From: Rickettsiales bacterium
Lineage (GTDB): Bacteria > Pseudomonadota > Alphaproteobacteria > Rickettsiales > UBA1997
Reading direction: 5' to 3'
Assembly: GCA_031268035.1 (NCBI GenBank)
Contig: JAIRXW010000022.1
Span: 1 to 46,918 of the forward strand
DNA: 46,918 nt
In this document: one piece after another, positions 38,915 to 46,918 of the stretch
Position numbering within the stretch: position 1 is the first letter of the stretch
Layout of the letters: every line of letters starts with the position of its first letter
Program-made: the position numbers and the translations under genes
Notes under the pieces: generated by a model
The model's database searches: none
What the model was told of the DNA's origin: nothing
Seen by the model: the letters and a program-made list of their open reading frames with translations, nothing else

Positions 38915-41674
38915 TTATTTTGACTTACCACAGCACTGTTTGTATTTTTTACCGGAACCGCAGGGACAAGAATCATTTCTTCCCACTCTTCCCCAGGTAT
39001 CTGGGTTATTTGGGTCAAGCCTCTTGTTGCCCCGGGTTATGATGGTTTCCTGTTTGCCGGCTTTCCTGGTCAGACCGGTCGTCTGTCTCTGGGTTAGGTT
39101 CATTGCATCGACAAAGTCCTGTTCTACGTTGTCGGGATCATTCTCAATGTTTGCATTGCGGAATTTCACCTGACCATTGAGAGTGCTATCCATAGTTATC
39201 TTCGTCTTCGCTAAAACCGATATTGATTCTTCATCTATGCTGCGCATTAGAATCTCAAAGAGATCATAGGCCTCTTTTTTGAATTCCAAAAGAGGGTCCT
39301 TTTGTCCATAGGCCCTTAGACCTATACTCTGCCTGATTTTATCAAGAGCATAGAGATGGTCTTTCCATAGCCTATCCACTGTGAGCAGAAGCACATGCTT
39401 TCTCATTATACGCACAACATCATCTCCGTAGGATTCCATTTTACTGTCGAATAGTTTTTTTGTCTCCTGCTGCAGAATTTTCAAAATATTGTCAGGGTTG
39501 ACCTTTGGGTTGCCCTCCAAATACTCATTGAAATCAAAATTTATACCATAGATGCGGAAAACTTCATTTCTGAGTCCAACTAGATCATAGTCGGCCACTT
39601 CGGCGCCCCGGGGTGTGAATAGATTAACCAGTTCATTGTTTTTTGTCTCTATCATGTAATCAATTTCATCGGAGACCGAGTTAGAAAACATTATCTCCCT
39701 TCTCTGTTCGAATATAACTTTTCTCTGGGTGTTCACTACGTCATCATACTTAAGAACACTTTTCCTTGTCTCATAGTGCATATTTTCTACTTTCTTCTGG
39801 GCCTTCTCCAGAGATTTACTTATCCAGGGGTGGAATATAGCCTCATCGTCCTCCAGGCCTAATTTAGTCAGCATCCCAGCTAATTTATCCGAACCAAATA
39901 TTCTCATAAGATCGTCCTCCAGAGAAAGAAAAAATTTAGAAACCCCCGTGTCTCCCTGTCTACCTGATCTACCTCGCAGCTGATTGTCTATTCTTCTACT
40001 TTCATGTCTCTCTGTGCCAAGTATGTATAGACCCCCAGCATCTATGACAATTTGTTTATCCAACGCATTTTTTTCCATTATTTTTTCTATCATAGATTTT
40101 TTTTGCTCAACGGTTAGAGTGCTATCATTTTCAATGTCACGAATTTCGAAGTCCACAGAGCCACCCAGCTTAATATCTGTACCTCTTCCGGCCATGTTTG
40201 TGGCTATGGTGACCATTGATGGTTTACCAGCCTGGGCTATTATAAAGGCTTCCTTCTCGTGGTATTTGGCATTCAGCACATTATGCGGGATAGCGGACTC
40301 TTTCAACAGTTTCGATAATTTTTCAGATCTTTCAATATTCACAGTTCCAGCCAAAACCGGCTGTTTTCTTTGGTGACAATCCTTTATCTGTTCAACTATT
40401 GCAGCATATTTGGCCTTTTCTGTCTTATAGATCACATCGTCTTCGTCATTTCTATTGGCCGGAACATTTGTTGGTATTTCTATAGTCTTCAGATTGTATA
40501 TGTATTCAAATTCCTCTGCCTCTGTGGCAGCCGTTCCAGTCATTCCAGCCAGCTTTGGATACATTCTAAAATAATTTTGATAGGTGATGCTAGCTAGAGT
40601 TTGATTCTCGTTTCGAATTTTAACCATTTCTTTAGCCTCTAGAGCCTGGTGTAGACCATCCGAAAATCTTCTGCCATCCATTATTCTACCAGTGAATTCG
40701 TCCACAAGTAAAACCTGCCCGTTTTTTACCATGTAGTCCACATCGTTTTTAAAGAGTTTGTGCGCCTTGAGGGCCTGGTTTACATGATGCACTATGTCGA
40801 CATATTTTACGTCATAGAGATTATCACCTGCTGTTATTAACTCCTTCTCGCCCAACTTTTGTTCTATATATTCTATGCCCTCCTCAGTTAAAACCACTGT
40901 TCTTTCCTTTTCGTCCACAGAACATAGCGAATCATCGGTGTTTCTTATGACGCTGTCAATTTTCTCGTAGAGTTCAGAGTTATCATCTGTGGAGCCGGAT
41001 ATTATGAGTGGTGTTCTGGCCTCATCTATAAGGATCGAGTCGACCTCATCGACGATGGCGAAATTAAAATCCCTCTGGCTAAGTTCCTCCTTTTCCACCT
41101 TCATATTATCCCTCAGATAGTCGAAACCCAATTCACTGTTGGTGCCATATGTTATATCGCAGCCGTAGGCCTCTCTTCGTCTTTCATCGGTCATATTCTG
41201 GAGGACACAACCCACTTTCATGCCGAGGAAGCTATAGACGCGGCCCATCCATTCGGAATCCCTTTTGGCCAGGTAATCGTTAACGGTCACTATGTGCACA
41301 CCCTTTTCCTCTAGGGCATTAAGATATGCGGAGAAAACAGCGACAAAGGTCTTGCCTTCTCCTGTTTTCATTTCCGCTATTTTCCCCTGGTGCAAAACTA
41401 TAGCCCCCATCAGCTGGACATCAAAGGCCCTAAGACCCAGGGTTCTTATGCCAGCTTCTCTGACAACGGCAAACACATCTGGCAGTATATCGTCCAATGT
41501 CTTTCCGTTCTTCAGCATTGTCCTAAAGATATTACTTTGATCCCTGAGGTATTGGTCTTCTCTGGTCGAGTACTGTCTCTCCAGATTATTTATCCGCGCC
41601 ACGGTTCTGCCCAGTTTCTCTATTTCTCTACTATTCGAAGATCCAAATAATCCCGCTATAATGTTTTTAAACAT
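38915..41674 (-). CDS. secA: Preprotein translocase ATPase SecA
   Basis: Drives Sec-dependent export through SecYEG. Walker A MKTGEGKT is at residues 102-109, the DEAD-like motif is VDEVDSILIDEARTPLI near 208-224, and GRGTDIKLGG marks the second nucleotide domain. The C-terminal SecB/lipid-binding zinc finger CPCGSGKKYKQCC is intact at the very end. At 919 residues it is full length. It is convergent with hisS and has a 302-bp upstream region with an inverted repeat. Confidence 0.98.
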   Translation of the reverse strand: MFKNIIAGLFGSSNSREIEKLGRTVARINNLERQYSTREDQYLRDQSNIFRTMLKNGKTLDDILPDVFAVVREAGIRTLGLRAFDVQLMGAIVLHQGKIAEMKTGEGKTFVAVFSAYLNALEEKGVHIVTVNDYLAKRDSEWMGRVYSFLGMKVGCVLQNMTDERRREAYGCDITYGTNSELGFDYLRDNMKVEKEELSQRDFNFAIVDEVDSILIDEARTPLIISGSTDDNSELYEKIDSVIRNTDDSLCSVDEKERTVVLTEEGIEYIEQKLGEKELITAGDNLYDVKYVDIVHHVNQALKAHKLFKNDVDYMVKNGQVLLVDEFTGRIMDGRRFSDGLHQALEAKEMVKIRNENQTLASITYQNYFRMYPKLAGMTGTAATEAEEFEYIYNLKTIEIPTNVPANRNDEDDVIYKTEKAKYAAIVEQIKDCHQRKQPVLAGTVNIERSEKLSKLLKESAIPHNVLNAKYHEKEAFIIAQAGKPSMVTIATNMAGRGTDIKLGGSVDFEIRDIENDSTLTVEQKKSMIEKIMEKNALDKQIVIDAGGLYILGTERHESRRIDNQLRGRSGRQGDTGVSKFFLSLEDDLMRIFGSDKLAGMLTKLGLEDDEAIFHPWISKSLEKAQKKVENMHYETRKSVLKYDDVVNTQRKVIFEQRREIMFSNSVSDEIDYMIETKNNELVNLFTPRGAEVADYDLVGLRNEVFRIYGINFDFNEYLEGNPKVNPDNILKILQQETKKLFDSKMESYGDDVVRIMRKHVLLLTVDRLWKDHLYALDKIRQSIGLRAYGQKDPLLEFKKEAYDLFEILMRSIDEESISVLAKTKITMDSTLNGQVKFRNANIENDPDNVEQDFVDAMNLTQRQTTGLTRKAGKQETIITRGNKRLDPNNPDTWGRVGRNDSCPCGSGKKYKQCCGKSK

Positions 41675-41976
41675 CTTGCTTCAAAAAGTTCTCATTTTGA
41701 CTAGATTAATGGTATAATCTAGAAAAGATTTTTCAACAGAACAATGAAAATATTTAGAATTAATTTTGCAAATAAAATCTATAAAATATTGGGAGAGCCC
41801 TAGAAATAAAGAAATAACGAGATTGGGGAGGACAAAATTTATTCTCTCCCAGAGAGTTTCGCTGGCTAAAGAAGAGGCGGCCGTGTTCCCAATGGTGCAA
41901 ATTTGAACAGTACTATTTACAATAAAAACCCATAGCTCTACTATAGCACACAGTTTCTGTATCTGCCATATATTCT
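41675..41976. promoter_or_regulatory. Upstream region of secA with a perfect inverted repeat
   Basis: No gene is supported in these 302 bp between divergent secA and the lipoprotein gene. CTAGATTA (41701-41708) and TAATCTAG (41715-41722) form a perfect 8-bp inverted repeat with a 6-bp centre, 27 bp before the secA start. It could be an operator or a leader hairpin. The right part is AT-rich and probably contains the lipoprotein promoter, but no convincing -35/-10 pair was found. Confidence 0.4.
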
Positions 41977-42399
41977 ATGAAAAGACCTAGTCTTGTTATG
42001 TTATTTCTTTTTTGTTTTTCCTGTAGTTCGACTAGGCACAATGGTTCACAATTCATCAACCATCGCGAAAAGATTGAAAACTTTGATGCCTATAATCACA
42101 CAAAGGAAGATTTAATTAATAATTTTGGCTATCCCACCATGGAGCTGGAATTTGGCACGTGGCTATATTACTACTATTTGACTAAGGTTAGCACGGTTTT
42201 AGCAAGTACAATAGACAAGGAGGCAATACTTCTGGTATATTTTAACAAAAACGATGAAATAATTTCCCATTCCTTCAGAGAGAAAAACAATATTAATAGA
42301 CTAAGTAATATTGAAACCGAAAGGCACGAGAACAACACGCAAGGAAATCTGCTTCAGGAAATTATGAAGGGGCTCGATGTGGCACCGGCCACGAGATAG
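41977..42399 (+). CDS. SmpA/OmlA (BamE)-like lipoprotein
   Basis: A 140-residue exported protein. The N-terminus MKRPSLVMLFLFCFSC is a signal peptide ending in an imperfect lipobox with Cys 16 as the likely lipidated residue. The mature part has the BamE-like block THTKED-type: HTKEDLINNFGYPTMELEFGT followed by WLYYYYLT. BamE is the small lipoprotein of the outer-membrane barrel assembly complex. The rest is divergent and the C-terminus (from about 105) is polar. It could also be another SmpA/OmlA-fold lipoprotein. It is followed by a terminator. Confidence 0.65.
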   Translation: MKRPSLVMLFLFCFSCSSTRHNGSQFINHREKIENFDAYNHTKEDLINNFGYPTMELEFGTWLYYYYLTKVSTVLASTIDKEAILLVYFNKNDEIISHSFREKNNINRLSNIETERHENNTQGNLLQEIMKGLDVAPATR

Positions 42400-42436
42400 A
42401 GAGAGGGCGGCGGTTTCTCCATCTCTCTTTTTTTTC
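42396..42436 (+). terminator. Intrinsic terminator after the lipoprotein gene
   Basis: AGAGAG and CTCTCT form a stem around a GC-containing loop, followed at once by a run of eight or more T. It overlaps the last codons of the lipoprotein gene and lies before the convergent outer-membrane protein gene. Confidence 0.65.
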
Positions 42437-42458
42437 TCGCAGCCCGTGTGCTAGGCCT

Positions 42459-43160
42459 CTAGAAACCTAATCTTAGACCTGTATAGACAGCATTAATGCT
42501 GTTTCCATCGAGCTTGTAATTTTCCAGTTTTAGGTTATTAAAATGGATAAATCTATAGCCAATGTCCAAGTTTATGACGTTGAATAGAGAGAAGGTAACG
42601 CCGGCACCCATAAGCCAGGTAAATGCGGTTGTGCCCGTACCTGGTAATGATGGTGTATAATTTTCAGGGTCGTTTGTAAATAGTTTTTCCTGTTCTGTTA
42701 GAGTAGAAAATTTCGAGAACCAAGTTTTCCCCATGCCGCCGTTAAGGTAGAATTTAAAGAAAGTCAAATCCACCAGGTTGTAATATAAATTTGCCAAAAC
42801 ACTTAGTCCGCAAAATCCAGATATATGTTTTTGGTTTCCCTCTGCGTCCTGATAACTATCTAGAGCATTTTTGAGATTCAAATTCCCCTGTTCTCCTGCG
42901 ATGATACCAAAAAAATTTGGTTCTATTTCCAATCTGAAACTGAAGAGTCTAATTCCAAGATTAAACGCTAGGGATAGTGGGAGCTTTTCTTTCCCATATA
43001 ATTCGGGTGAGCTGAATCCTTTCTCAATACCTCCAGTACTATAAACCCTGCCTCCAAAATAAACACCGAAAGGCAGTAGGGCCGAAGAATTTTGACTGTT
43101 GAGCAAAAACATTGCCGTCGCCATGGCCAGGCACAACGAGCATTTTTTTGTGGTTTTCAT
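42459..43160 (-). CDS. Outer-membrane beta-barrel protein
   Basis: A 233-residue protein with a signal peptide (MKTTKKCSLCLAMATAMFLL, cleavage probably after SSA near residue 28). The mature part alternates polar and aromatic residues (GVYFGGRVYS, AFNLGIRLFSFRLEIEPNFFG, LYYNLVDLTFFKFYLNGGMG, INLDIGYRFIHF) and ends in YTGLRLGF with the terminal Phe used by the BAM complex. This pattern is that of small 8-10-stranded barrels such as the OMP_b-brl or surface-antigen (Msp4/P44-like) groups of Rickettsiales. The exact family is not certain. It converges on the lipoprotein gene. Confidence 0.75.
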   Translation of the reverse strand: MKTTKKCSLCLAMATAMFLLNSQNSSALLPFGVYFGGRVYSTGGIEKGFSSPELYGKEKLPLSLAFNLGIRLFSFRLEIEPNFFGIIAGEQGNLNLKNALDSYQDAEGNQKHISGFCGLSVLANLYYNLVDLTFFKFYLNGGMGKTWFSKFSTLTEQEKLFTNDPENYTPSLPGTGTTAFTWLMGAGVTFSLFNVINLDIGYRFIHFNNLKLENYKLDGNSINAVYTGLRLGF

Positions 43161-43420
43161 AATTTTTTTTTAAAAAAGGTCTTTGACTGGACAGTATTCT
43201 GGATAAAAAATAATATATTGCAACATTAATATTATCTGAAGGATGGTTAATTACGGTAACTATATGGGCAAAGCTAGTGTTTTTATGAGTATATGTGATT
43301 TTTCATAGTTTAGAAAGTAATTTATTATTATTAATAACCATTGATTTTAGACTTGGTTATAGTATTATTTATGAATAAAAATGTTCCTTGTTCTGTGATC
43401 TGATTCTGGGAAGTGACTGT

Positions 43421-44542
43421 ATGAATATAAGAAAAATTCTATCTTTTTCTGTAACGTTCGTTTTACTGGTAAGCGCTGCGGTTCTGTTACTCTTTCTCAG
43501 AGATGAAAAACGGGTGCTTCTGAAAATTAGAAATAACCTAAATAAGCTTATCTTTATAGAGGACGAGATAGACAACAGGGGCGAGCTGAGAGACAATATT
43601 CTGCGTGCCGTTGCCGCTGCTGATGTTTTTGCCCTCAGAAGAAAGGTCCAACTGTATCAGTGGGTTGAGGATAAAAGACTAATGAGTGGTAGAACGGCCT
43701 ACAACTACAGCTATCAAAAACAATGGGTTGATAAGCCGGTGAATTCGGATAAATTTCGCGATAGAACAAAGAGTAACCATGTGGAGCAGCTAAATAATCT
43801 GAGGGCCTATAGAAGCGAGACTATATTTGTTGGCAATATAAAAACAAAAAGAGGCTTCGAACTGGATAGGAAATATTTTTCGAATAATCTAAGCTACACA
43901 GGACTGGTATTTAAGAATCCAGACATTTCATATGTTAGTAGCATCATCAGAGCAGAGACAGAACAAAAATCCGATCAAAATGAGACGTACACTGATCTAG
44001 ACTCCTATGTGGGCAGCACAGGGCCAAAAAAAATTATTTCTGAAGATCGTTTGGATAAGTTCAACATCATAGAGGGGCATATTTTGTACAACGGAATAGA
44101 TTTTTCTAATCCGAATATTGGGGACATAAAGATCGAGTATGAAGTATCTTCTCCCCGTAAAATATCATTTCTTGGGTCCGTTGTAAATAAAAAACTAATT
44201 CCCTACCGCGGCCTTGTGGAAATAGATTCTGGAGTGAAAACAGTGGATAAATTCATATGGAGGCGTCAACTTGCAGCTATCCAGAGAATAATTTTCATTT
44301 CGCTTTTGCTTTTTATTGTGGTGGATTTGCTTTTCAAAATAATCCAGGAAAATTTAAGGATGTATTTTTTGCATGTTATACCATTTTTCGATAAATATTT
44401 TCTATATGGCGGAAGGGGTTGGCTATCGCCGTTGGTTTTCATAAATGTTGTTAGCATTACTCTAGGTCTTTACTCGCTGTTTGTTCCGTCTTTCTTTTTT
44501 CTAATTATTCTAAGGTTTAGATTCTACAGTGACAGTATTTAG
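43421..44542 (+). CDS. TMEM43 (LUMA) family membrane protein
   Basis: A 373-residue protein with one N-terminal transmembrane segment (about residues 7-26), a large polar domain, and three C-terminal hydrophobic segments (about 268-288, 303-316 and 336-365). The domain carries LRRKVQLYQWVEDKR, YNYSYQKQWVDKPVNSDKF and the later KIEYEVSSPRKISFLGSV, a pattern I recognise from the TMEM43 family, conserved from bacteria to animals. Animal TMEM43 sits in the inner nuclear membrane and ER. The bacterial role is unknown. ATG 43421 with GGGAAG upstream is preferred over a TTG at 43388. Confidence 0.7.
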   Translation: MNIRKILSFSVTFVLLVSAAVLLLFLRDEKRVLLKIRNNLNKLIFIEDEIDNRGELRDNILRAVAAADVFALRRKVQLYQWVEDKRLMSGRTAYNYSYQKQWVDKPVNSDKFRDRTKSNHVEQLNNLRAYRSETIFVGNIKTKRGFELDRKYFSNNLSYTGLVFKNPDISYVSSIIRAETEQKSDQNETYTDLDSYVGSTGPKKIISEDRLDKFNIIEGHILYNGIDFSNPNIGDIKIEYEVSSPRKISFLGSVVNKKLIPYRGLVEIDSGVKTVDKFIWRRQLAAIQRIIFISLLLFIVVDLLFKIIQENLRMYFLHVIPFFDKYFLYGGRGWLSPLVFINVVSITLGLYSLFVPSFFFLIILRFRFYSDSI

Positions 44543-44606
44543 TGAAAATCAATGGCCAACGGCAATATTAGCGGGTGCCGCCAGAGAACTATCTTTTGTT
44601 GCCGCC

Positions 44607-44631
44607 GGGCTGGCCACTAGTCGACCAGCCC
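44607..44631. terminator. Hairpin between convergent genes
   Basis: GGGCTGG and CCAGCCC form a perfect 7-bp GC-rich stem with an 11-nt loop, followed on the plus strand by CCCCTGTTTTC. It could stop transcription of the TMEM43-family gene; the T-run is short. Confidence 0.45.
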
Positions 44632-44660
44632 CCCCTGTTTTCTAGTGGTGGCAGCAGTAG

Positions 44661-45875
44661 CTATTCTCCCGCCGATGTTATGAGCCCTCTGAAGGCATTA
44701 ACGTCTACCACGTCTCCGCCAACCCTCTTTGTCGTATAAAATTTCACATATGGTTTAGCGGTGAATGGATCTCTCAGAATTCTTATGCCCACTCTGTCTA
44801 CTATCTGGTAATATCTAAAATCCCCAAATAGTATGGATTTTGTTGATTCACCAACGGCTGGCATATTGGAACTTTGGTATATAGGGCAGCCCAGCAGGGT
44901 ATCAGCCTGTCCCGCCAGCAGAGCTGGATTCCATAGATAGTGGTCAGTGGTTGTATCTTTCAGAAGTCGTATGTACTTCATGGCGCTTCGGGGCATCATA
45001 AAGCTGGCACTGTTAATGTATTTTTCTCCTAGAGAGTAATACAATTCCAACAGATCGTTCTCATCAAAGGGATTGACTAGATTCGTGCTGGTTGTGACCG
45101 CTATGCCATCGTTTTCTCCTAGGTAGTCCAAAATACCTCTGGGTTGGTTAGCAACACTTCCAAGACCACCTATGAAGGCCTTTTCCTCAGCAACCGCAAA
45201 ATCACTGCCAAGTCTGTTGGCAAGCCATTCTTCTATGTCTATGGCAGCATCATCGAGTAATTTTTGACTAACTCGCGGCTGGGCCACTAGATCATAGGTG
45301 GCTATAGTTTTTTTAGAAAATATACTGCTGTCCGTGTCATCCACAGCCCCAGTTTCACCTATCCAGGATGGAACCATTTGTGAGCAGTCGATGACATCCA
45401 GACTCGATGAGGATATTTCCTGCACTGAACATATTTTTCTCATAGCACAGAGACTTTCAACTCTGTCTACCACCATTCTCTGGATATTTGGGGTCAGCAG
45501 GTAGCCTCCGTAGGATGTCGCCGTGTCGATGCTCGTTGTCAGGTCCCTCTTTGTTTCTATAGAGGCCAATTGCTCCTCTATGCCCCTTTTAAGATAGCTG
45601 TCGAATGCATTTTTGTACTGGATGTCGTCATTCGACTTGTATTCTCTGCTGCAGTAGCCATCACCAACTGGTCTAGACATGGCGACTTCCAGACTATTGA
45701 TTTTAGATTTTTGTTCGTCCAGTAAAACATTTAATTTTTCTAGTTTTATTTCGGTTAACGGGTCGACGGAGCCTTTCTTTTCCAGTTGCAGAAGTCTGTC
45801 GTTGTTCACCTCTTTGAAGTGTTCCCAGCTGTTGCCAAATTTTTCTAATTTTTCGTTCAAATCTAATATGTCCAT
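44661..45875 (-). CDS. HK97-fold major capsid protein of gene-transfer-agent type
   Basis: A 404-residue capsid protein. The N-terminal scaffold-like coiled coil (WEHFKEVNNDRLLQLEKKG, DPLTEIKLEKLNVLL) matches the start of alphaproteobacterial GTA capsid proteins. Then come YGGYLLTPNIQRMVVDRVE, the WIGETGAVDDTDSS region, VSQKLLDDAAIDIEEWLANRL, and NQPRGILDYL, and the end domain with LLGCPIYQSSNMP and FGDFRYYQIVDRVGIRILRDPF. It is complete. No portal, protease, terminase or tail gene lies beside it in the window. Rickettsiales are known to keep scattered GTA-like genes, which this fits; a degraded prophage is the alternative. Confidence 0.88.
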   Translation of the reverse strand: MDILDLNEKLEKFGNSWEHFKEVNNDRLLQLEKKGSVDPLTEIKLEKLNVLLDEQKSKINSLEVAMSRPVGDGYCSREYKSNDDIQYKNAFDSYLKRGIEEQLASIETKRDLTTSIDTATSYGGYLLTPNIQRMVVDRVESLCAMRKICSVQEISSSSLDVIDCSQMVPSWIGETGAVDDTDSSIFSKKTIATYDLVAQPRVSQKLLDDAAIDIEEWLANRLGSDFAVAEEKAFIGGLGSVANQPRGILDYLGENDGIAVTTSTNLVNPFDENDLLELYYSLGEKYINSASFMMPRSAMKYIRLLKDTTTDHYLWNPALLAGQADTLLGCPIYQSSNMPAVGESTKSILFGDFRYYQIVDRVGIRILRDPFTAKPYVKFYTTKRVGGDVVDVNAFRGLITSAGE

Positions 45876-46702
45876 AATTCTAACATTGGTTGATAATTAA
45901 TGGGTATTCTGTTTAACTGTAGAATACTGTCTCCCAGAATAGGCTCCCGGATAGATCAGGGAAGTAACAAAAAATTACCACGCATGCAAATTCCATCCGA
46001 AAGTCACTTCTAGAGCTTCCCGGGGATATCATCTGTTGCTGGACGGGACGGGCAAATTGGCCCAAAATTACGGCACTACTTATACTTAATATATACTTTT
46101 ACAAATCACCACTCTATAGTTACCATCTAATGCTGAACTTTAAAATTGAATCCTGCGGGTAGACAATATTCTATGTAAATACTGTCACTCTAAAAGAATA
46201 AATAGGGCTGGCATTGTGAATGGTGCTAATCAGAGATACTACTGTAGAGAATGCAGAAGGACTTTTACTCTGACCATCAGGAAATACGGTGAAGACATTA
46301 AACTCAGAGTACTTAAAATGTATTTAGAAAATGTAGGTCTCAGGAGTATAGGAAGAATAGAAAATGTACACAACACCGTAGTTCTCTACTGGATCAGAAG
46401 AGCAGGAAAGATAATAAAAAAGAAACTGGAGGAGAGTTTAGCTAGAATAGATGAAAACAATTTGAAAAAAGAAAACATAGAGATTCTAGAGATAGATGAA
46501 ATGGTAACCCAAATAAAAAAAAAGTTAAAAATGGGGGAGAATATACCTTCATTTGGATTGCTGTCGATAGGAACAGAAATAAAGTTATTGATTTTGAAAT
46601 AGGGGATAGAACCAAAAAAAACTTACAGTGGGCTCTACCATAGAATAGCTAGAAGATATAATGTAAACTATCTTTCTACAGATGTCTACAGACTATTCAG
46701 AC

Positions 46703-46797
46703 ACAGTTCATCTAATCCTAACAAATGTATTTCCAGAAAGTATCTTTCAGATACAGTTCATCTAATCCTAACAAATGTATTTTCAGGAAGTATCTAG
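46703..46797 (+). repeat. 50-bp tandem duplication inside the decayed transposase
   Basis: ACAGTTCATCTAATCCTAAC at 46703 recurs at 46753. About 45 bp match with few differences, and the duplication breaks the transposase frame. Confidence 0.75.
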
Positions 46798-46836
46798 ACC
46801 AGAGGAGAGAAAGAGACACCAGATTCTGCAGTGAAC

Positions 46837-46918
46837 ACATAGCCAGTAAATCTAAGACCTGTTCCATAGAATCCATAGACTCAAGAATTAGAACATAGCC
46901 AGTAAATCTGAGACCTGT
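46837..46918 (+). repeat. 56-bp-offset duplication at the right edge
   Basis: ACATAGCCAGTAAATCT at 46837 recurs at 46893 with one difference in the following bases, and the second copy runs to the window edge. It duplicates the C-terminal IASKSKTC-coding part of the transposase remnant. Confidence 0.7.

Larger units (their letters stand above)
46150..46918 (+). pseudogene. Decayed IS1-family transposase, runs off the right edge
   Basis: The first frame (open from 46150, no ATG) has a zinc-finger-like CKYCHSKR and YYCRECRRTFT pair, typical of the IS1 InsA end, then EILEIDEM. The next part, IWIAVDRNRNKVIDFEIGDR, continues in another frame from about 46545, and KKTYSGLYHRIARRYNVNYLSTDVYRLF in a third, after an A8 run near 46610. 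Later, EHIASKSKTCSIESIDSRIR matches the IS1-family C-terminus. Two frameshifts, internal duplications and no start codon mean it is inactive. The left inverted repeat was not identified. Confidence 0.8.

Noticed and set aside
46216-46602. Functional transposase gene
   Set aside because: The conserved zinc-finger part starts upstream without a start codon, the catalytic part lies in other frames, and internal duplications disrupt the end.

Overview
The window is a moderately AT-rich bacterial chromosome segment. Its arginine codons are mostly AGA/AGG. The gene set points to an intracellular alphaproteobacterium of the order Rickettsiales: a VirD4 coupling protein of a type IV secretion system, a DUF2610 protein next to ftsQ, a GapR-like DUF2312 protein, GatB, a eukaryote-type (type 2) isoleucyl-tRNA synthetase, and a lone capsid gene of the gene-transfer-agent type. 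Peptidoglycan genes (mraY, murA, ftsQ) and an LPS gene (kdsB) are intact, so a Rickettsiaceae- or Midichloriaceae-like cell fits better than an Anaplasmataceae-like one. The genus is not assigned.

Layout. 1-8.8 kb: a left-truncated unknown gene, mraY, a DOT1-like methyltransferase (minus), overlapping pgsA-recO, virD4 and a P-type cation ATPase. 9.0-18.2 kb: an accessory island of five tandem minus-strand paralogues of about 490 aa with conserved leaders and repeat-rich spacers, ending against rdgB. 18.2-25.2 kb: rdgB, kdsB, a histidine-phosphatase-fold protein, a frameshifted HAD pseudogene, a NifU-domain gene overlapping rpoH, infC and murA. 25.3-30.4 kb: tRNA-His and tRNA-Leu, rpmB, mnmA, then on the minus strand DUF2610-ftsQ and an acidic protein-ruvB-second DOT1-like methyltransferase. 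30.6-41.7 kb: ileS, gatB, pyrH, a GapR-like gene, divergent tgt/hisS, and secA. 42.0-46.9 kb: a BamE-like lipoprotein, an outer-membrane barrel, a TMEM43-family membrane protein, a solitary HK97/GTA capsid gene and a decayed IS1-type transposase at the right edge.

The most interesting part is the five-gene island. All five proteins keep a His, an Asp 19-20 residues later, and a Gln-x5-Cys motif followed by an aromatic/hydrophobic helix. This order and spacing match the clan CE cysteine-nucleophile fold, and especially the YopJ-type effector acetyltransferases. A charged helical insert of about 135 residues separates the Asp from the Gln. The genes are mosaics of each other, share one leader, and are separated by spacers that carry duplicated copies of the 3' end of the neighbouring rdgB gene. 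Together with virD4 this suggests a locally amplifying, recombining family of possible secreted effectors. The catalytic assignment comes from motif reading only and the secretion link is inference.

The rest is core metabolism: cell wall (mraY, murA, ftsQ), lipid (pgsA), LPS (kdsB), translation (infC, rpmB, ileS, gatB, hisS, tgt, mnmA, tRNAs), repair (recO, ruvB, rdgB), heat shock (rpoH) and secretion (secA, virD4). Short tandem duplications of 38-57 bp recur at gene 3' ends and in the decayed transposase. No rRNA, tmRNA or CRISPR array was recognised.
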